64,000 nucleotides of DNA from Jannaschia sp. W003 (GCF_025144335.1 NZ_CP083539.1:2357501-2421500); one strand, 5' to 3'. Positions 54,182-63,336 are shown, counted from the stretch's first letter. Notes: generated by a model not told the origin, from the letters alone. Program-made: numbers and translations.

Positions 54182-54373
54182 TCAGATGTCGTTGGCGAGG
54201 GCGCCGGCAGCGGCGCCGATCGCGCCGCCGGCGATGCAGTCGCCGTCGCTGAGGATCTCGCCGGCGGCACAGCCGACGGCTCCGCCGATCGCGGCACGCT
54301 CCAGGTCGGAGCCCTGCTGGCAGGCGGCGAGGAAGGCAACGAGGCCGAGGGCGGGCACGAGGAAACGGGGCAT
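54182..54373 (-). CDS. Small glycine-zipper-like lipoprotein
   Basis: A 63-residue lipoprotein precursor with signal MPRFLVPALGLVAFLAAC and lipobox LAAC (C18). The mature part is short, glycine/alanine-rich (AAIGGAVGCAAGE, then AGGAIGAAAGALAND), resembling one repeat of a glycine-zipper outer-membrane domain, with two further cysteines that could pair. The ATG at 54373 has AAGGA eight bases upstream. A terminator follows. It is the first of three tiny lipoproteins in the pccB-pccA interval. Confidence 0.75.
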   Translation of the reverse strand: MPRFLVPALGLVAFLAACQQGSDLERAAIGGAVGCAAGEILSDGDCIAGGAIGAAAGALANDI

Positions 54374-54680
54374 GGGGAACATCCTTGGTTGTGGCACGGC
54401 TTCAACGCCGGTCCCCCCACCGAAGTTTCGGTGCGTCGCGCCGACCGGGTCCGCGGCTCCGCCGGAAGGCCGGAAGAAAGAGGGCCGGACGGCGGCAACC
54501 CGCGAGGGGCCACGCGCCATCCGGCCCAGTAAGAGGCGCGGTTCCACACAGCGACGCTAGCGAGCGTTCGCCACGGGGCCACCGTGCGGCGCCTTCTGCT
54601 CGAAACAACAGCGCATTTCGCGACCGGCGGCCCATCGGCGCAACCCTGCCGAACACGGCACGCGCCGCGCGGATTCGCGC
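54374..54680 (-). promoter_or_regulatory. 307-bp gap with a palindrome upstream of the small lipoprotein
   Basis: No gene is seen. About 45 bases before the lipoprotein start lies the perfect inverted repeat CACCGAA-GT-TTCGGTG (54418-54433), a candidate operator or hairpin. The remainder is GC-rich without T-runs. The interval probably holds the lipoprotein promoter. Confidence 0.45.
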
Positions 54681-55064
54681 CTAGTCGTCCCATTCGTCCT
54701 CGGGGGGCTCGGGCGCCTGGGCCTCGAAGGCTTGGGGAAAGCTCGCGCGGGCGCGGTCAAGGTCGACGCGCAGCAGCGCCTCGTAGCTGGCGGGATCGAA
54801 CGGATCCTCGGCGGGCACCACCTCCCGGCCGAACAGCCAGGACAGGCGACCCGCGTCGAGGTTGCCGCGCTCGAAGGGCGCGTCGCCGAAGTGCTCCACC
54901 AGTGCGGCGAGGAACGCCGCGTCGGCGGCGCGGTCCACGGCGCGGCGGTCGCGGAACCGCTCGCGCGCCTTCAGCGGGGTCACGCCGCGCGGGTTGGCGC
55001 GGCGGATTGTGAACTGGTGATCGGAGGAGGGCATCCGTCCGGGAAAGCCGCGGTGCTTCAGCAT
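54681..55064 (-). CDS. Hypothetical protein in the pcc locus
   Basis: A 127-residue soluble protein, basic at the start (HQFTIRRANPRGVTPLKARE) and acidic at the end (QAPEPPEDEWDD), with a helical middle (AFLAALVEHFGDAPFERGNL). No family recognised; similar genes occur between pccB and pccA in related bacteria as far as the gene order suggests. The ATG at 55064 has GGGAGG seven bases upstream. It follows the 47-residue lipoprotein gene by 48 bases on the same strand. Confidence 0.7.
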   Translation of the reverse strand: MLKHRGFPGRMPSSDHQFTIRRANPRGVTPLKARERFRDRRAVDRAADAAFLAALVEHFGDAPFERGNLDAGRLSWLFGREVVPAEDPFDPASYEALLRVDLDRARASFPQAFEAQAPEPPEDEWDD

Positions 55065-55112
55065 CGGGCGCCCTCCCGGACGGGGGCGTGCGGGCCGGCG
55101 GCCCGCACGGGA

Positions 55113-55256
55113 TCAGAACTTGCCGCTGCTCGGCTCGACCACGACGGGCGCGGGCTCGACGATGACGATCTCCTCGGGCGTCGGGTTGGGCAGCAGGCAG
55201 CCGGACAGGGCCGCGGCGGCGCCGAGGAGGACGGTGAACTTCGCGATGGTCGACAT
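55113..55256 (-). CDS. Tiny lipoprotein A (47 residues)
   Basis: A lipoprotein precursor starting MSTIAKFTVLLGAAAALSGC, lipobox LSGC with C20. The mature 28 residues run LLPNPTPEEIVIVEPAPVVV and end EPSSGKF. The ATG at 55256 has AGGAG six bases upstream. The signal, the IVIVEP motif and the terminal KF match the neighbouring lipoprotein B at 55461-55592, so the two are paralogues. Function is unknown; such short lipoproteins may stabilise an envelope complex or act as lysis-type peptides. Confidence 0.72.
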   Translation of the reverse strand: MSTIAKFTVLLGAAAALSGCLLPNPTPEEIVIVEPAPVVVEPSSGKF

Positions 55257-55460
55257 GACGATCTCCTGATGGGCGCGGGGCGGGCCATGCAGGCACCGTC
55301 CGCGTGCGGAACCGCCCCGTGGCGGCCTTCCGATTCCCTAGCAGGAGGATGGGGGCGGGAACACGCCTGCCCCCGAAGCGCCGCCACCGCGCCCCATGCT
55401 TGTGGCGCGGCGGCGACAGGACGGGTGCGGGGGGCGGCGATCGCCCCCGCGCGCCGCGCC

Positions 55461-55592
55461 TCAGAACTTCGTGCTGACCGGGTCCATGGTGACCGGCTCG
55501 ATGATGACCACGTCATCCTCGACGGCCGCGGTGCACGCGGCGATGGCGGCGGTGAGTCCCAGGACGGCGACGGCCTTGACGAGCTTTTGCAT
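55461..55592 (-). CDS. Tiny lipoprotein B (43 residues)
   Basis: A lipoprotein precursor MQKLVKAVAVLGLTAAIAAC with lipobox IAAC (C20) and a 23-residue mature part starting TAAVEDDVVIIEPV and ending PVSTKF. The ATG at 55592 has AGGAG seven bases upstream in a context (AGGAGA) nearly identical to that of lipoprotein A. The VVIIEP/IVIVEP core and KF end show tandem duplication of the two genes. The gap between them (55257-55460) is GC-rich and contains no gene. Function unknown. Confidence 0.72.
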   Translation of the reverse strand: MQKLVKAVAVLGLTAAIAACTAAVEDDVVIIEPVTMDPVSTKF

Positions 55593-55818
55593 TTCTTTCT
55601 CCTGACTTCAGTGAGTGGATCGCGGTGCGTAGGTGCATGATCCCCCTCCCCCTCAAGACTCGAAGGGGAAATTCGTTCCAACATTTTCGTGAGCGCATGC
55701 CAACAGGGCCACCCGCGGTGATGCGCCGGGGCCACGGGAGGGTCGGCGCGCAGGGAACGCGAAAGGCCCGCCCCGCCCGCTGGGACCCACCGTCCGCCCC
55801 CGGCGCCCTCTCCGCGGC

Positions 55819-55974
55819 CTAGTCTTCCAGCAGCCGCTGCAGCTGCGAACGGCTGAGGCCGGACCAGCCCACGAGGCGCCGCGCCTTCGCGGCGGCGCCC
55901 AGCTCGGTCCAGGTGTAGGGGGCCGCGCAGTTGCCCTTGGCGGCGACGGGCGGAATCAGATCGGTGGTGTCCAT
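55819..55974 (-). CDS. 51-residue protein downstream of pccB
   Basis: A small soluble protein starting MDTTDLIPPVAAKGNCAAPY, followed by TWTELGAAAKARRLVGWSGL and SRSQLQRLLED. A helix-turn-helix-like arrangement (TWTELGAAAKARRLVGW, SRSQLQRLL) can be imagined, similar to short SAP-type or DNA-binding peptides, but no family is assigned. It begins 50 bases after the pccB stop on the same strand and is probably co-transcribed. The ribosome site is weak (GGAG about 13 bases upstream). Confidence 0.6.
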   Translation of the reverse strand: MDTTDLIPPVAAKGNCAAPYTWTELGAAAKARRLVGWSGLSRSQLQRLLED

Positions 55975-56024
55975 GGCGCCGCAACGCGCTCCGCGCGCCG
56001 GCCGTTCCCTCGCGTGGCCCCATC

Positions 56025-57557
56025 TCAGAGCGGGATCGTGGAGTGCTTGCGCCAGGGTCGGTCCTGGCGCTTGCCGCGGAGCGACGCGAAGGCCCGCGCC
56101 ACGCGCCGGCGGGTGCCGTGCGGCTGGATCACCTCGTCCACGAAGCCGCGTTCGGCGGCCACGAAGGGATTCGCGAACCGGTCCTCGTAGTCCTTCGTGC
56201 GCGCCGCGATCCGCTCCGGCTCGCCCAGTTCCTTGCGGTAGAGGATCTCCACCGCGCCCTTGGCCCCCATGACGGCGATCTCGGCCGTCGGCCAGGCGTA
56301 GTTGAAGTCGCCCTTCAGATGCTTCGACGCCATCACGTCGTAGGCGCCCCCGTAGGCCTTGCGGGTGATCACCGTCACCTTCGGCACCGTGGCCTCGCCG
56401 TAGGCGAACAGGAGCTTGGCGCCGTGCTTGATCACGCCGCCGTACTCCTGCGCCGTGCCGGGCAGGAAGCCGGGCACGTCCACGAAGGTCAGGATCGGGA
56501 TCGAGAAGGCGTCGCAGAAGCGCACGAACTTCGCGCCCTTGCGAGAGCTGTCGATGTCGAGGCACCCGGCCAGCACCGTCGGCTGGTTCGCCACCACCCC
56601 CACGGTGCGCCCCTCGAGGCGGATGAAGCCGGTCACGATGTTGCCCGCGAAGTCGGCCGCGATCTCGTAGAAGTCGCCCTCGTCGGCGACCTTATGGATC
56701 AGCTCCTTCATGTCGTAGGGCTGGTTCGGGTTGTCGGGGATCAGCGTGTCGAGCGACATGTCGAGGCGCTGGGGGTCGTCGAAGAAGGGGCGGACGGGGG
56801 GAATCTCGCGGTTCGACAGGGGCAGGAAGTCGAACAGGCGCCGGATCTCAGCCAGCGCCTCGACGTCGTTCTCGAACGCTCCGTCCGCCACGCCGGACTT
56901 GCGGGTGTGGGTGACGGCGCCGCCCAGCTCCTCGGCGGTGACGACCTCGTTGGTAACGGTCTTCACCACGTCGGGGCCGGTCACGAACATGTAGGAGGAG
57001 TCCTTCACCATGAAGATGAAGTCGGTCATCGCCGGCGAGTAGACCGCGCCGCCCGCGCAGGGCCCCATGATGACGCTGATCTGGGGGATCACGCCACTCG
57101 CGTCGATGTTGCGCTGGAACACCTCGGCATAGCCGGCGAGCGAGGCCACGCCCTCCTGGATGCGCGCGCCCCCCGAGTCGTTGAGCCCGATGACCGGGGC
57201 GCCGTTCTGCAGCGCCATGTCCTGGATCTTGCAGATCTTCTGGGCGTGGGTCTCGGACAGCGAGCCGCCGAACACCGTGAAGTCCTGGGAGAACACGTAG
57301 ACGAGGCGCCCGTTGATGGTGCCCCAGCCCGTGACCACCCCGTCGCCCGCGGGCCGCTCGTCCTCCATCCCGAAGTCGGTGCAGCGGTGACGCACGAACA
57401 TGTCGAACTCCTCGAAGCTGTCCGCGTCCAGCAGCAGCTCGATCCGCTCGCGCGCGGTGAGCTTGCCCTTGGCGTGCTGAGCCTCGACCCGGCGCTCGCC
57501 CCCGCCGGCGCGGGCGTCGGCGCGGCGGGCGTCGAGCTCCTCCAGGATGTCCTTCAT
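56025..57557 (-). CDS. pccB: Propionyl-CoA carboxylase beta subunit
   Basis: The 510-residue carboxyltransferase subunit that moves the carboxyl group from biotin to propionyl-CoA. Two crotonase-like halves are seen: [20 protein letters not shown] (about 117-136) with [17 protein letters not shown] in the first, and [20 protein letters not shown] with [15 protein letters not shown] in the second, carrying the oxyanion glycines. The ATG at 57557 has GAGG at good spacing. It heads a minus-strand locus pccB-small genes-pccA-hypothetical. The substrate could include acetyl-CoA, but the pairing with the mutase favours propionyl-CoA. Confidence 0.96.
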   Translation of the reverse strand: MKDILEELDARRADARAGGGERRVEAQHAKGKLTARERIELLLDADSFEEFDMFVRHRCTDFGMEDERPAGDGVVTGWGTINGRLVYVFSQDFTVFGGSLSETHAQKICKIQDMALQNGAPVIGLNDSGGARIQEGVASLAGYAEVFQRNIDASGVIPQISVIMGPCAGGAVYSPAMTDFIFMVKDSSYMFVTGPDVVKTVTNEVVTAEELGGAVTHTRKSGVADGAFENDVEALAEIRRLFDFLPLSNREIPPVRPFFDDPQRLDMSLDTLIPDNPNQPYDMKELIHKVADEGDFYEIAADFAGNIVTGFIRLEGRTVGVVANQPTVLAGCLDIDSSRKGAKFVRFCDAFSIPILTFVDVPGFLPGTAQEYGGVIKHGAKLLFAYGEATVPKVTVITRKAYGGAYDVMASKHLKGDFNYAWPTAEIAVMGAKGAVEILYRKELGEPERIAARTKDYEDRFANPFVAAERGFVDEVIQPHGTRRRVARAFASLRGKRQDRPWRKHSTIPL

Positions 57558-57756
57558 CGCGTTCCTCCCCGTGGGCCGTGCGCCGGCCGCGTCGCAGAGG
57601 TCTAGCGCGCCCCGCGGGGCGGCGAAAAGGCCCCGCGTGATGTTAGCGCCGACGCACCGATCCGCGCGCCGGCGCGTCGTTCCCGCCCGGACCGCACAGG
57701 CGCCTGTGCGCCCGCGCGGCTGGGCGGGCGCCCGCAGGCGACGTATCTCCCCGCCC

Positions 57757-58974
57757 ATGGCCATCCTATCCGAGCAGCCGGGCGCGCATCGCTCGCCCCC
57801 CCACATCCTGACGCTCGTCGCCCTGGTCGGCGTCTCGACGCTGTCCATGAACGTGTTCCTGCCCTCGCTCCCCGCGATGGCCCGCTGGTTCGAGGCGGAC
57901 TACGCGCTCGTGCAGCTCTCCGTCGGGGCCTACCTCGCCGTGAACGCCGCGCTGCAACTCGTCGTCGGCCCCATGTCGGACCGCTGGGGACGCCGCCCCG
58001 TGATCCTGACCGGCATCGCGCTCTTCATGCTCGCCACGATTGGCTGCCTCTGGGCGCCCACGATCGAGATCTTCCTCGTGTTCCGCATGAGCCAGGCCGC
58101 GATCGTCACCGCGATGGTGCTCAGCCGCGCCGTGGTGCGCGACCTCTACCCGCAGGACCAGGCCGCCTCGATGCTGGGCTACGTCACCATGGGCATGTCC
58201 GTTGTGCCGATGATCGGCCCCGCCCTCGGCGGCGCACTGGAGGCGTCGTTCGGATGGCATTCCAATTTCTGGCTGCTGCTCGCCGCCGGCGCCGCGCTGT
58301 GGCTCCTCGCCTACGCCGACCTCGGCGAGACCGCACCGCGCACGGGCGGCACGTTCCGCGAGCAGACCCGCGAGTATCCCGAACTGCTGCGCTCGCGCCG
58401 CTTCTGGGGCTACTGCCTAACCTCGGCCTTCGCCTCGGGCGCGTTCTTCGCCTATCTCGGCGGCGCTCCTTACGTCGGCACGGAAGTCTACGGCATGACG
58501 CCCGCGGAGCTGGGCTTCTTCTTCGGCGCACCCGCCCTGGGCTACATGGTCGGCAACGGGATCTCGGGGCGCTTCTCGCAGCGCTTCGGCGTGGACCGCA
58601 TGATCCTGTGGGGCGCGCTGGGACAGGTGTCGGGCCTCGGCGTGCTGCTGGTGCTGACCCTCCTCGGCTTCACCTCGCCGTGGCTGTTCTTCGGCTTCAT
58701 CACCTTCGTGGGCCTGGGCAACGGCCTCGTGATCCCGAACGCCACCGCGGGCATGCTGTCGGTGAAGCCGCGCCTGGCGGGCACCGCCTCGGGCCTCGGC
58801 GGCTCGATCATGATCGGCGGCGGCGCGGCGCTGTCGTCGCTGGCCGGCTGGCTGCTGGGCTTCGGCGGCGGCTCGCTGCCCCTCACCACGCTGATGGTGG
58901 TCTCGGGGCTGGCTTCGGTCACGGCGATCGCGTTGACGATCCGCCGCAACCGGCGCCTCGGCCCGCTCGCCTAG
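57757..58974 (+). CDS. Bcr/CflA-type MFS drug exporter
   Basis: A 405-residue major facilitator protein with twelve predicted helices. The Bcr/CflA signatures are [19 protein letters not shown] (about 28-46), the motif A loop [16 protein letters not shown] (about 71-86) and [20 protein letters not shown]. Members export bicyclomycin, chloramphenicol or other compounds; the substrate here is unknown. The ATG at 57757 is used; there is no strong ribosome site. It is divergent from pccB with a 199-bp gap and is followed 72 bp later by coxG. Confidence 0.92.
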   Translation: MAILSEQPGAHRSPPHILTLVALVGVSTLSMNVFLPSLPAMARWFEADYALVQLSVGAYLAVNAALQLVVGPMSDRWGRRPVILTGIALFMLATIGCLWAPTIEIFLVFRMSQAAIVTAMVLSRAVVRDLYPQDQAASMLGYVTMGMSVVPMIGPALGGALEASFGWHSNFWLLLAAGAALWLLAYADLGETAPRTGGTFREQTREYPELLRSRRFWGYCLTSAFASGAFFAYLGGAPYVGTEVYGMTPAELGFFFGAPALGYMVGNGISGRFSQRFGVDRMILWGALGQVSGLGVLLVLTLLGFTSPWLFFGFITFVGLGNGLVIPNATAGMLSVKPRLAGTASGLGGSIMIGGGAALSSLAGWLLGFGGGSLPLTTLMVVSGLASVTAIALTIRRNRRLGPLA

Positions 58975-59046
58975 GACCATCGGCCCGGTTGCCCGCCCCG
59001 CGGCGCCGCCCCATGCAAGGGGCGCGCCATCAGGAGGACCGCCGCC

Positions 59047-59502
59047 ATGGAACTGTCAGGCACCCGCACCATCGCCGCCCCGCGCGAGGCCGTCTGGGCC
59101 GCGCTCAACGACCCCGAGGTGCTGCGCGCCTCGATCCCCGGCTGCACCGCGCTCAGCGGCTCGCCCGAGGAGGGCTTCGAGGCGACCGTGACGCAGAAGG
59201 TCGGCCCCGTGAAGGCGACGTTCCACGGCGCGGTGCAGCTCTCGGACGTGCGCGCGCCCGAGAGCTACCGCATCGCCGGCGAGGGCAAGGGCGGCGTGGC
59301 CGGCTTCGCCAAGGGCGGCGCCGACGTGCGACTGGCGGAAGTGCCCGAAGGCACGGAGCTGAGCTACGACGTGGACGCCAAGGTGGGCGGCAAGATCGCC
59401 CAGCTCGGCAGCCGCATCGTGGACAGCTTCGCCGCCAAGATGGCGGATGCCTTCTTCGAGAACTTCAAGACGCAGGTCGAGGGCGCGCGCGACACGGCCT
59501 GA
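59047..59502 (+). CDS. coxG: CoxG-like SRPBCC protein
   Basis: A 151-residue START/SRPBCC-fold protein of the CoxG family, whose namesake anchors carbon monoxide dehydrogenase to the membrane. Typical segments: MELSGTRTIAAPREAVWAAL (1-20), IPGCTALSG, KVGPVKATFHGAVQL (about 57-71) and YRIAGEGKGGVAGFAKGGA. The hydrophobic C-terminal anchor of the long CoxG form is absent. AGGAGG lies upstream of the ATG. No coxMSL genes are in the window, so it may serve another molybdenum hydroxylase or an unrelated ligand. Confidence 0.88.
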   Translation: MELSGTRTIAAPREAVWAALNDPEVLRASIPGCTALSGSPEEGFEATVTQKVGPVKATFHGAVQLSDVRAPESYRIAGEGKGGVAGFAKGGADVRLAEVPEGTELSYDVDAKVGGKIAQLGSRIVDSFAAKMADAFFENFKTQVEGARDTA

Positions 59503-59506
59503 GCCG

Positions 59507-60172
59507 TCAGCGCCCCCCGGCCCGCGTCCAGCCCGCCTTCTCGGCCTCGGCCTCGGTGCAGAACCACCGCTCGCCCTTCGTCTCGTCGATGCGGGTCGGC
59601 CCGTAGCTGCCGGTGCCGGGGACGTGGTAGAGCTTGCCGTTGCCCGAGATGTTGCCCTTGATCGGGCAGTCGCCCGCGTCGGGCGCATTCGCCTCGGCTC
59701 GCTCGGCGCGCTGCGCGTCGCGCCAGGCGGCGGGGTTCAGCATGTCGTAGGCCCACACCCCGCGCCCCAGGAGGATCGCCTCCTTCTCCTCCTCCGCGTA
59801 GCGCGGATCGTCGCGGTAGCGCAGCGCCACGCCCTCGCGCACGAGCGCGGCGTTGGCGTCCCGCCCGCCCACCTCGCACACGGCGAGGTAGCGGTCGTAG
59901 CGGTCCACGTCCTCGACCCGGCAGACGGCGGTGCGGCCCTCGAACATCGCGCGCGCCCACTCCGTCGCCATCCGGCCGCAGGGCAGCTCGCGCGCCCCGT
60001 CCCGGCAGCCCTGCGCCGCCTCGGGCGCGTCGATGCCGACGAGGCGGATGGTCTCGGGGGCGCCGATGTCGAAGGTGTCGGCGTCGACGACGCGGACGGT
60101 CCCGCTCAGGGTCTGGGCGCCCGCGGGAAGCGCGGCGGCGAGCGCGACGAAGAGTGAACAAAGTCTTAACAT
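59507..60172 (-). CDS. Secreted thermonuclease-family (SNase) protein
   Basis: A 221-residue exported nuclease-like protein: signal peptide (about 1-20), an SNase domain (about 25-135) with VDADTFDIGAPETIRLVGID and APEAAQ, and a C-terminal domain GDCPIKGNISGNGKLYHVPG ... KGERWFCTEAEAEKAGW that recurs after SNase domains. The catalytic arginine/glutamate region ETIRLVGIDAPE and RYDRYLAVCEV are present. The ATG at 60172 is preferred over a TTG at 60181. It is convergent with coxG, four bases between coding ends. Confidence 0.9.
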   Translation of the reverse strand: MLRLCSLFVALAAALPAGAQTLSGTVRVVDADTFDIGAPETIRLVGIDAPEAAQGCRDGARELPCGRMATEWARAMFEGRTAVCRVEDVDRYDRYLAVCEVGGRDANAALVREGVALRYRDDPRYAEEEKEAILLGRGVWAYDMLNPAAWRDAQRAERAEANAPDAGDCPIKGNISGNGKLYHVPGTGSYGPTRIDETKGERWFCTEAEAEKAGWTRAGGR

Positions 60173-60227
60173 GCCCCCCAACTGCGAGCGTTGCCCGCGG
60201 GTTGCAACCCGCGGCGGGGGAGCATGC

Positions 60228-61124
60228 CTAATGCTTCACGGCATGGCTCACCGGCGTGATCTCCCGCCGCGCCCGCGCCTCGCGCCAGGCGATGAAGCAG
60301 ACCGAGGCGACGATGATCGTGCCGCCCCCGATCACGAAGAGGTCGGGCGGCTCGTCGAACAGCGACCAGCCCAGCAGAACCGCCCAGATGAGCTGAAGGA
60401 ACGTCGCCGGCTGCGTGACCGCGACCGGCGCGGCGGCGAAGGCCCGCGTCATGGTGTAGTGCCCCGCCGTGGCGAAGGCCGCCACCAGCAGCATCCACCC
60501 GAGGTCCCGCACGGTCGGCGCGACCCAGTCCATCGCCGCCAGCGGCGCCAGGCCGATGGTGACGGCGACCGACAGCCCCGCCACCACGGTCTCGGCGGGC
60601 AGGCGGTCCGACAGGCGCTTGGCGAAGAGGTAGGACGCCCCGAACAGCACGGCCGTCCCCAGCATGGCGACGTGCCCTGGCTCGATCGCGCGGAAGCCGG
60701 GACGGAGGATCACCACGGCGCCCACGAGGGCGGCGCCGATCGCCGCCATGCGCCGCAGGGCCAGCGGCTCGCCGAGGAACAGCGCGGCGCCCAGGGTCAC
60801 GTAGACCGGCGAGAGGTAGTTCATCGCCGTGACCTCGGCGATCGGGATCTGCGTCATGGCGAAGAACCACAGCGACACCGCCAGCGTGTGCGCCGCCCCC
60901 CGCCCCGCGAAGAGCACGAGGTCGCCGCGCGTGATCGGCGTGCTGCGCAGGGCGCGGAGCATCGGCAGGAGGAACACGAGACCCAGCAGGTAGCGCAGGA
61001 ACGCGGCCTCGGCGGCGGGCAGGTCTTGCGCCGAGTGCTTTACGATGCCGGTCACGGCCACGAAGCACAGGCCCGTCACGATCATCCACAGGATGCCCTG
61101 CACGGGCCGGGAGGGTGTCGTCAT
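60228..61124 (-). CDS. EamA/DMT-family transporter
   Basis: A 298-residue inner-membrane protein with ten helices in two EamA repeats: FVAVTGIVKHSAQDLPAAEA (about 21-40) and ALSVTMNYLSPVYVT-like AMNYLSPVYVTLGAALFLGE (about 99-118) in the first, GHYTMTRAFAAAPVAVTQPA and FLQLIWAVLLGWSLFDEPP in the second. It exports or imports small metabolites; the substrate is unknown. It is the third of a run of minus-strand transporter-type genes and lies 31 bp downstream of the LysE-type gene. Confidence 0.9.
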   Translation of the reverse strand: MTTPSRPVQGILWMIVTGLCFVAVTGIVKHSAQDLPAAEAAFLRYLLGLVFLLPMLRALRSTPITRGDLVLFAGRGAAHTLAVSLWFFAMTQIPIAEVTAMNYLSPVYVTLGAALFLGEPLALRRMAAIGAALVGAVVILRPGFRAIEPGHVAMLGTAVLFGASYLFAKRLSDRLPAETVVAGLSVAVTIGLAPLAAMDWVAPTVRDLGWMLLVAAFATAGHYTMTRAFAAAPVAVTQPATFLQLIWAVLLGWSLFDEPPDLFVIGGGTIIVASVCFIAWREARARREITPVSHAVKH

Positions 61125-61155
61125 GCCCGTGGCCTGCGGGCCGGGGCCCGGGGTG

Positions 61156-61752
61156 TCAATCGAGGATCAGCCCGAGCGCGATGGCGGCCATGATTGCGGC
61201 GATGAGGGCATCGAGCACCCGCCACGCGCCCGGCCGCGCGAACACGGGCCGCAGCAGCCGCGCGCCGTAGCCCAAGGCGGCGAAGAACGCGAAGGACGCC
61301 GTCACCGCCCCGGCCCCGAACGCTGTCGGGATGGCGGCCTGCGTGGAGATCGTGCCCAGCAGCGCCACGGTGTCGAGGTAGACGTGCGGGTTCAGCCAGG
61401 TCAGGGCCAGCGCCGTCAGAACCGTCCGTCGCAGACCCGCGCCCTGCCCTTCGGCCCGCAACGCCCCCTCCCCCCGCCACGCGGCCACGGCGGCGCGGGC
61501 CGCGTAGGCCAGCAGGAACGCCGCTCCGCCCCAGCGCATCGCCCCGAGCAGCCACGGCGCCGCCTCGACCAGCGCGCCCGCTCCCAGCACCCCGGCGGCG
61601 ATCAGCAGCGCGTCCGAGACGGCGCAGCACAGGACCACGGCGCCGACGTGCTCGCCCCGCAAGCCCTGCCGCAGCACGAAGGCATTCTGCGCCCCGATGG
61701 CGAGGATCAGCGAGAGACCGAGGGCGAAGCCGGAGAGGGCGGAGGCGAGCAT
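61156..61752 (-). CDS. LysE/ArgO-type amino-acid exporter
   Basis: A 198-residue exporter with five to six membrane helices. The family signature GxxLGLSLILAIGAQNAFVL (here ALGLSLILAIGAQNAFVL, residues 11-28) and the ArgO/LysE mark TWLNPHVYLDTVALLGTIS (about 118-136) are complete, which places it with the basic amino-acid (arginine/lysine) exporters rather than the RhtB group. It is coupled by proximity to the EamA gene. No LysG/ArgP regulator lies next to it. Confidence 0.9.
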   Translation of the reverse strand: MLASALSGFALGLSLILAIGAQNAFVLRQGLRGEHVGAVVLCCAVSDALLIAAGVLGAGALVEAAPWLLGAMRWGGAAFLLAYAARAAVAAWRGEGALRAEGQGAGLRRTVLTALALTWLNPHVYLDTVALLGTISTQAAIPTAFGAGAVTASFAFFAALGYGARLLRPVFARPGAWRVLDALIAAIMAAIALGLILD

Positions 61753-61783
61753 GGGCGCCCCCTGCCCGCCCCGGCGCGCCGCT

Positions 61784-62443
61784 TCAACCGGTGCCGAACG
61801 CCGAGACCGCCCGAGCCCGCTTCAGGAGCGCCAGGGCCACGGCGATCACGAAGATGAACGTCACGCCGCCCAGCACGCGCTCGTAGAGCCCGTCGATGTC
61901 GGTGGGCAGGAAGAAGAAGATCGGCGCCATCACGACCCACAGCACCGTGGCGGCCTTGCAGGCCCAGCCGTAGCGGTCGCCCATGCGCGCCGCGCCCTCG
62001 GACATGGCCCAAGGCATCACCGCGAAGGTGACGCCGAGCGCGTAGACGAGGTAGATGTGGATCACCGTGCCGTCCTGGTCGGCGTCGCCGTACTCGTTGC
62101 GCGCGCCCACCAGGAACACGATCAGGCCGGTGACGAGCAGGCCGTAGACGCCCAGCGTCCAGCCCTTCCCGCCCAGGTGCGCGTGCGAGGCCGCCGCCGC
62201 CAGGGCGATCAGCCCGAGGCTGAAGCCGTAGATGCCGATGTCGGCGATCCACTCGTACTCGCCCGCGCCGAGATCCGAGATCGTGTCCGCGATCCAGTCG
62301 TGGTCGGGGACCACCACGTCGCCGATCAGCAGCGCGGCGGTGAAGATCGCGCAGCCCGCGATGGCGAGCCACGCGAGGCCGCGCAGGAACCCCGGGTTCT
62401 CGGGAATCGGCGCGGCGGGCGTGGCGGGCTTCGCGTGGTGCAT
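61784..62443 (-). CDS. DUF998 family membrane protein
   Basis: A 219-residue inner-membrane protein with about six helices. DUF998 marks are HDWIADTISDLGAGEYEWIA (about 48-67) and the helical segments around GLIALAAAASHAHLGGKGW. Members are of unknown function. A 15-residue Pro/Ala-rich N-terminus precedes the first helix. It lies 31 bp upstream of the ArgO-type gene on the same strand and may be co-transcribed with it and the EamA gene. Confidence 0.87.
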   Translation of the reverse strand: MHHAKPATPAAPIPENPGFLRGLAWLAIAGCAIFTAALLIGDVVVPDHDWIADTISDLGAGEYEWIADIGIYGFSLGLIALAAAASHAHLGGKGWTLGVYGLLVTGLIVFLVGARNEYGDADQDGTVIHIYLVYALGVTFAVMPWAMSEGAARMGDRYGWACKAATVLWVVMAPIFFFLPTDIDGLYERVLGGVTFIFVIAVALALLKRARAVSAFGTG

Positions 62444-62478
62444 GGGCGGGGGTCTCCGGGGCTGGGGTTCGCCATGCC

Positions 62479-62501
62479 AACCGCCCGGATGAGGGGCGGT
62501 T
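62479..62501 (-). terminator. Hairpin after yebC
   Basis: An 8-bp perfect stem AACCGCCC / GGGCGGTT with a 7-base loop, 15 bases downstream of the yebC stop on the minus strand. No T-run follows, so termination is probable but not certain. Confidence 0.5.
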
Positions 62502-62516
62502 CCCCCGCCCCTCCCC

Positions 62517-63257
62517 TCAGAGTTGCGCCATCACCTCGTCGGACGCCTCGAAGTTGGCGGTGACGTTCTGCACGTCGTCGTCGTCCTCGAGCGCCTCGAT
62601 CAACTTCATGAGCTGCTGCATGCCGTCTAGGTCCAGCTCCGTGGTAGTCTGGGGGCGCCAGACCAGCTTGGTCGACTCCGATTCGCCGAGCTGCTTCTCC
62701 AGCGCCGTGGAGACGGCGTTCAGGTCGGTGTCGGCGCACCACACGACGTGGGACTCCTCGTCGGATTCCACGTCCTCGGCGCCCGCCTCGATGGCGGCCA
62801 TCATCACCGTGTCCTCGTCGCCCACCGAGGCCGGGTAGACCACCTGCCCCTTGCGGTCGAACATGAAGCCCACGGAGCCGGTCTCACCGAGGTTGCCGCC
62901 GTTCTTCGAGAACGTGGAGCGCACCGACGAGGCGGTGCGGTTGCGGTTGTCGGTCATGGCCTCGACGATGATCGCGACGCCGTTGGGGCCGTAGCCCTCG
63001 TAGCGGATCTCGTCGTAGTTCTCGGCGTCGCCCCCGGTGGCCTTGGCGATCGCCCGCTCGATGTTGTCCTTGGGCATCGAGTTGGACTTGGCCTCCTTCA
63101 CGGCGAGGCGCAGGCGCGGGTTCTTGTCGGGGTCCGGGTCGCCCATCTTGGCGGCCACGGTGATCTCCTTCGACAGGCGCGAGAAGACCTTGGCCTTGAG
63201 CTTGTCCTGCCGGCCCTTGCGGTGCTGGATGTTCGCCCATTTGCTGTGGCCCGCCAT
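62517..63257 (-). CDS. yebC: YebC/PmpR family protein
   Basis: A 246-residue protein with the invariant start [18 protein letters not shown] and the conserved stretches [20 protein letters not shown] (about 46-65), [20 protein letters not shown] and [12 protein letters not shown]. YebC proteins act in transcription control and, as shown recently, in translation of proline-rich stretches on the ribosome. Given the helicase in this window with a very proline-rich tail, a translation role is a plausible need, though no link is shown. The ATG at 63257 is unambiguous. Confidence 0.96.
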   Translation of the reverse strand: MAGHSKWANIQHRKGRQDKLKAKVFSRLSKEITVAAKMGDPDPDKNPRLRLAVKEAKSNSMPKDNIERAIAKATGGDAENYDEIRYEGYGPNGVAIIVEAMTDNRNRTASSVRSTFSKNGGNLGETGSVGFMFDRKGQVVYPASVGDEDTVMMAAIEAGAEDVESDEESHVVWCADTDLNAVSTALEKQLGESESTKLVWRPQTTTELDLDGMQQLMKLIEALEDDDDVQNVTANFEASDEVMAQL

Positions 63258-63336
63258 GGCGCCCTCCCCCGTTGCTGCGACGGCGCGATATAGGGCGGGC
63301 GGCGCCGGCCCCGCAAGGCCCGCGCGGCGCGGGTCG

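Noticed and set aside
51776..54532. A 918-codon plus-strand frame opposite pccA
   Set aside because: Shadow of the third-position GC of pccA; no recognisable domains.
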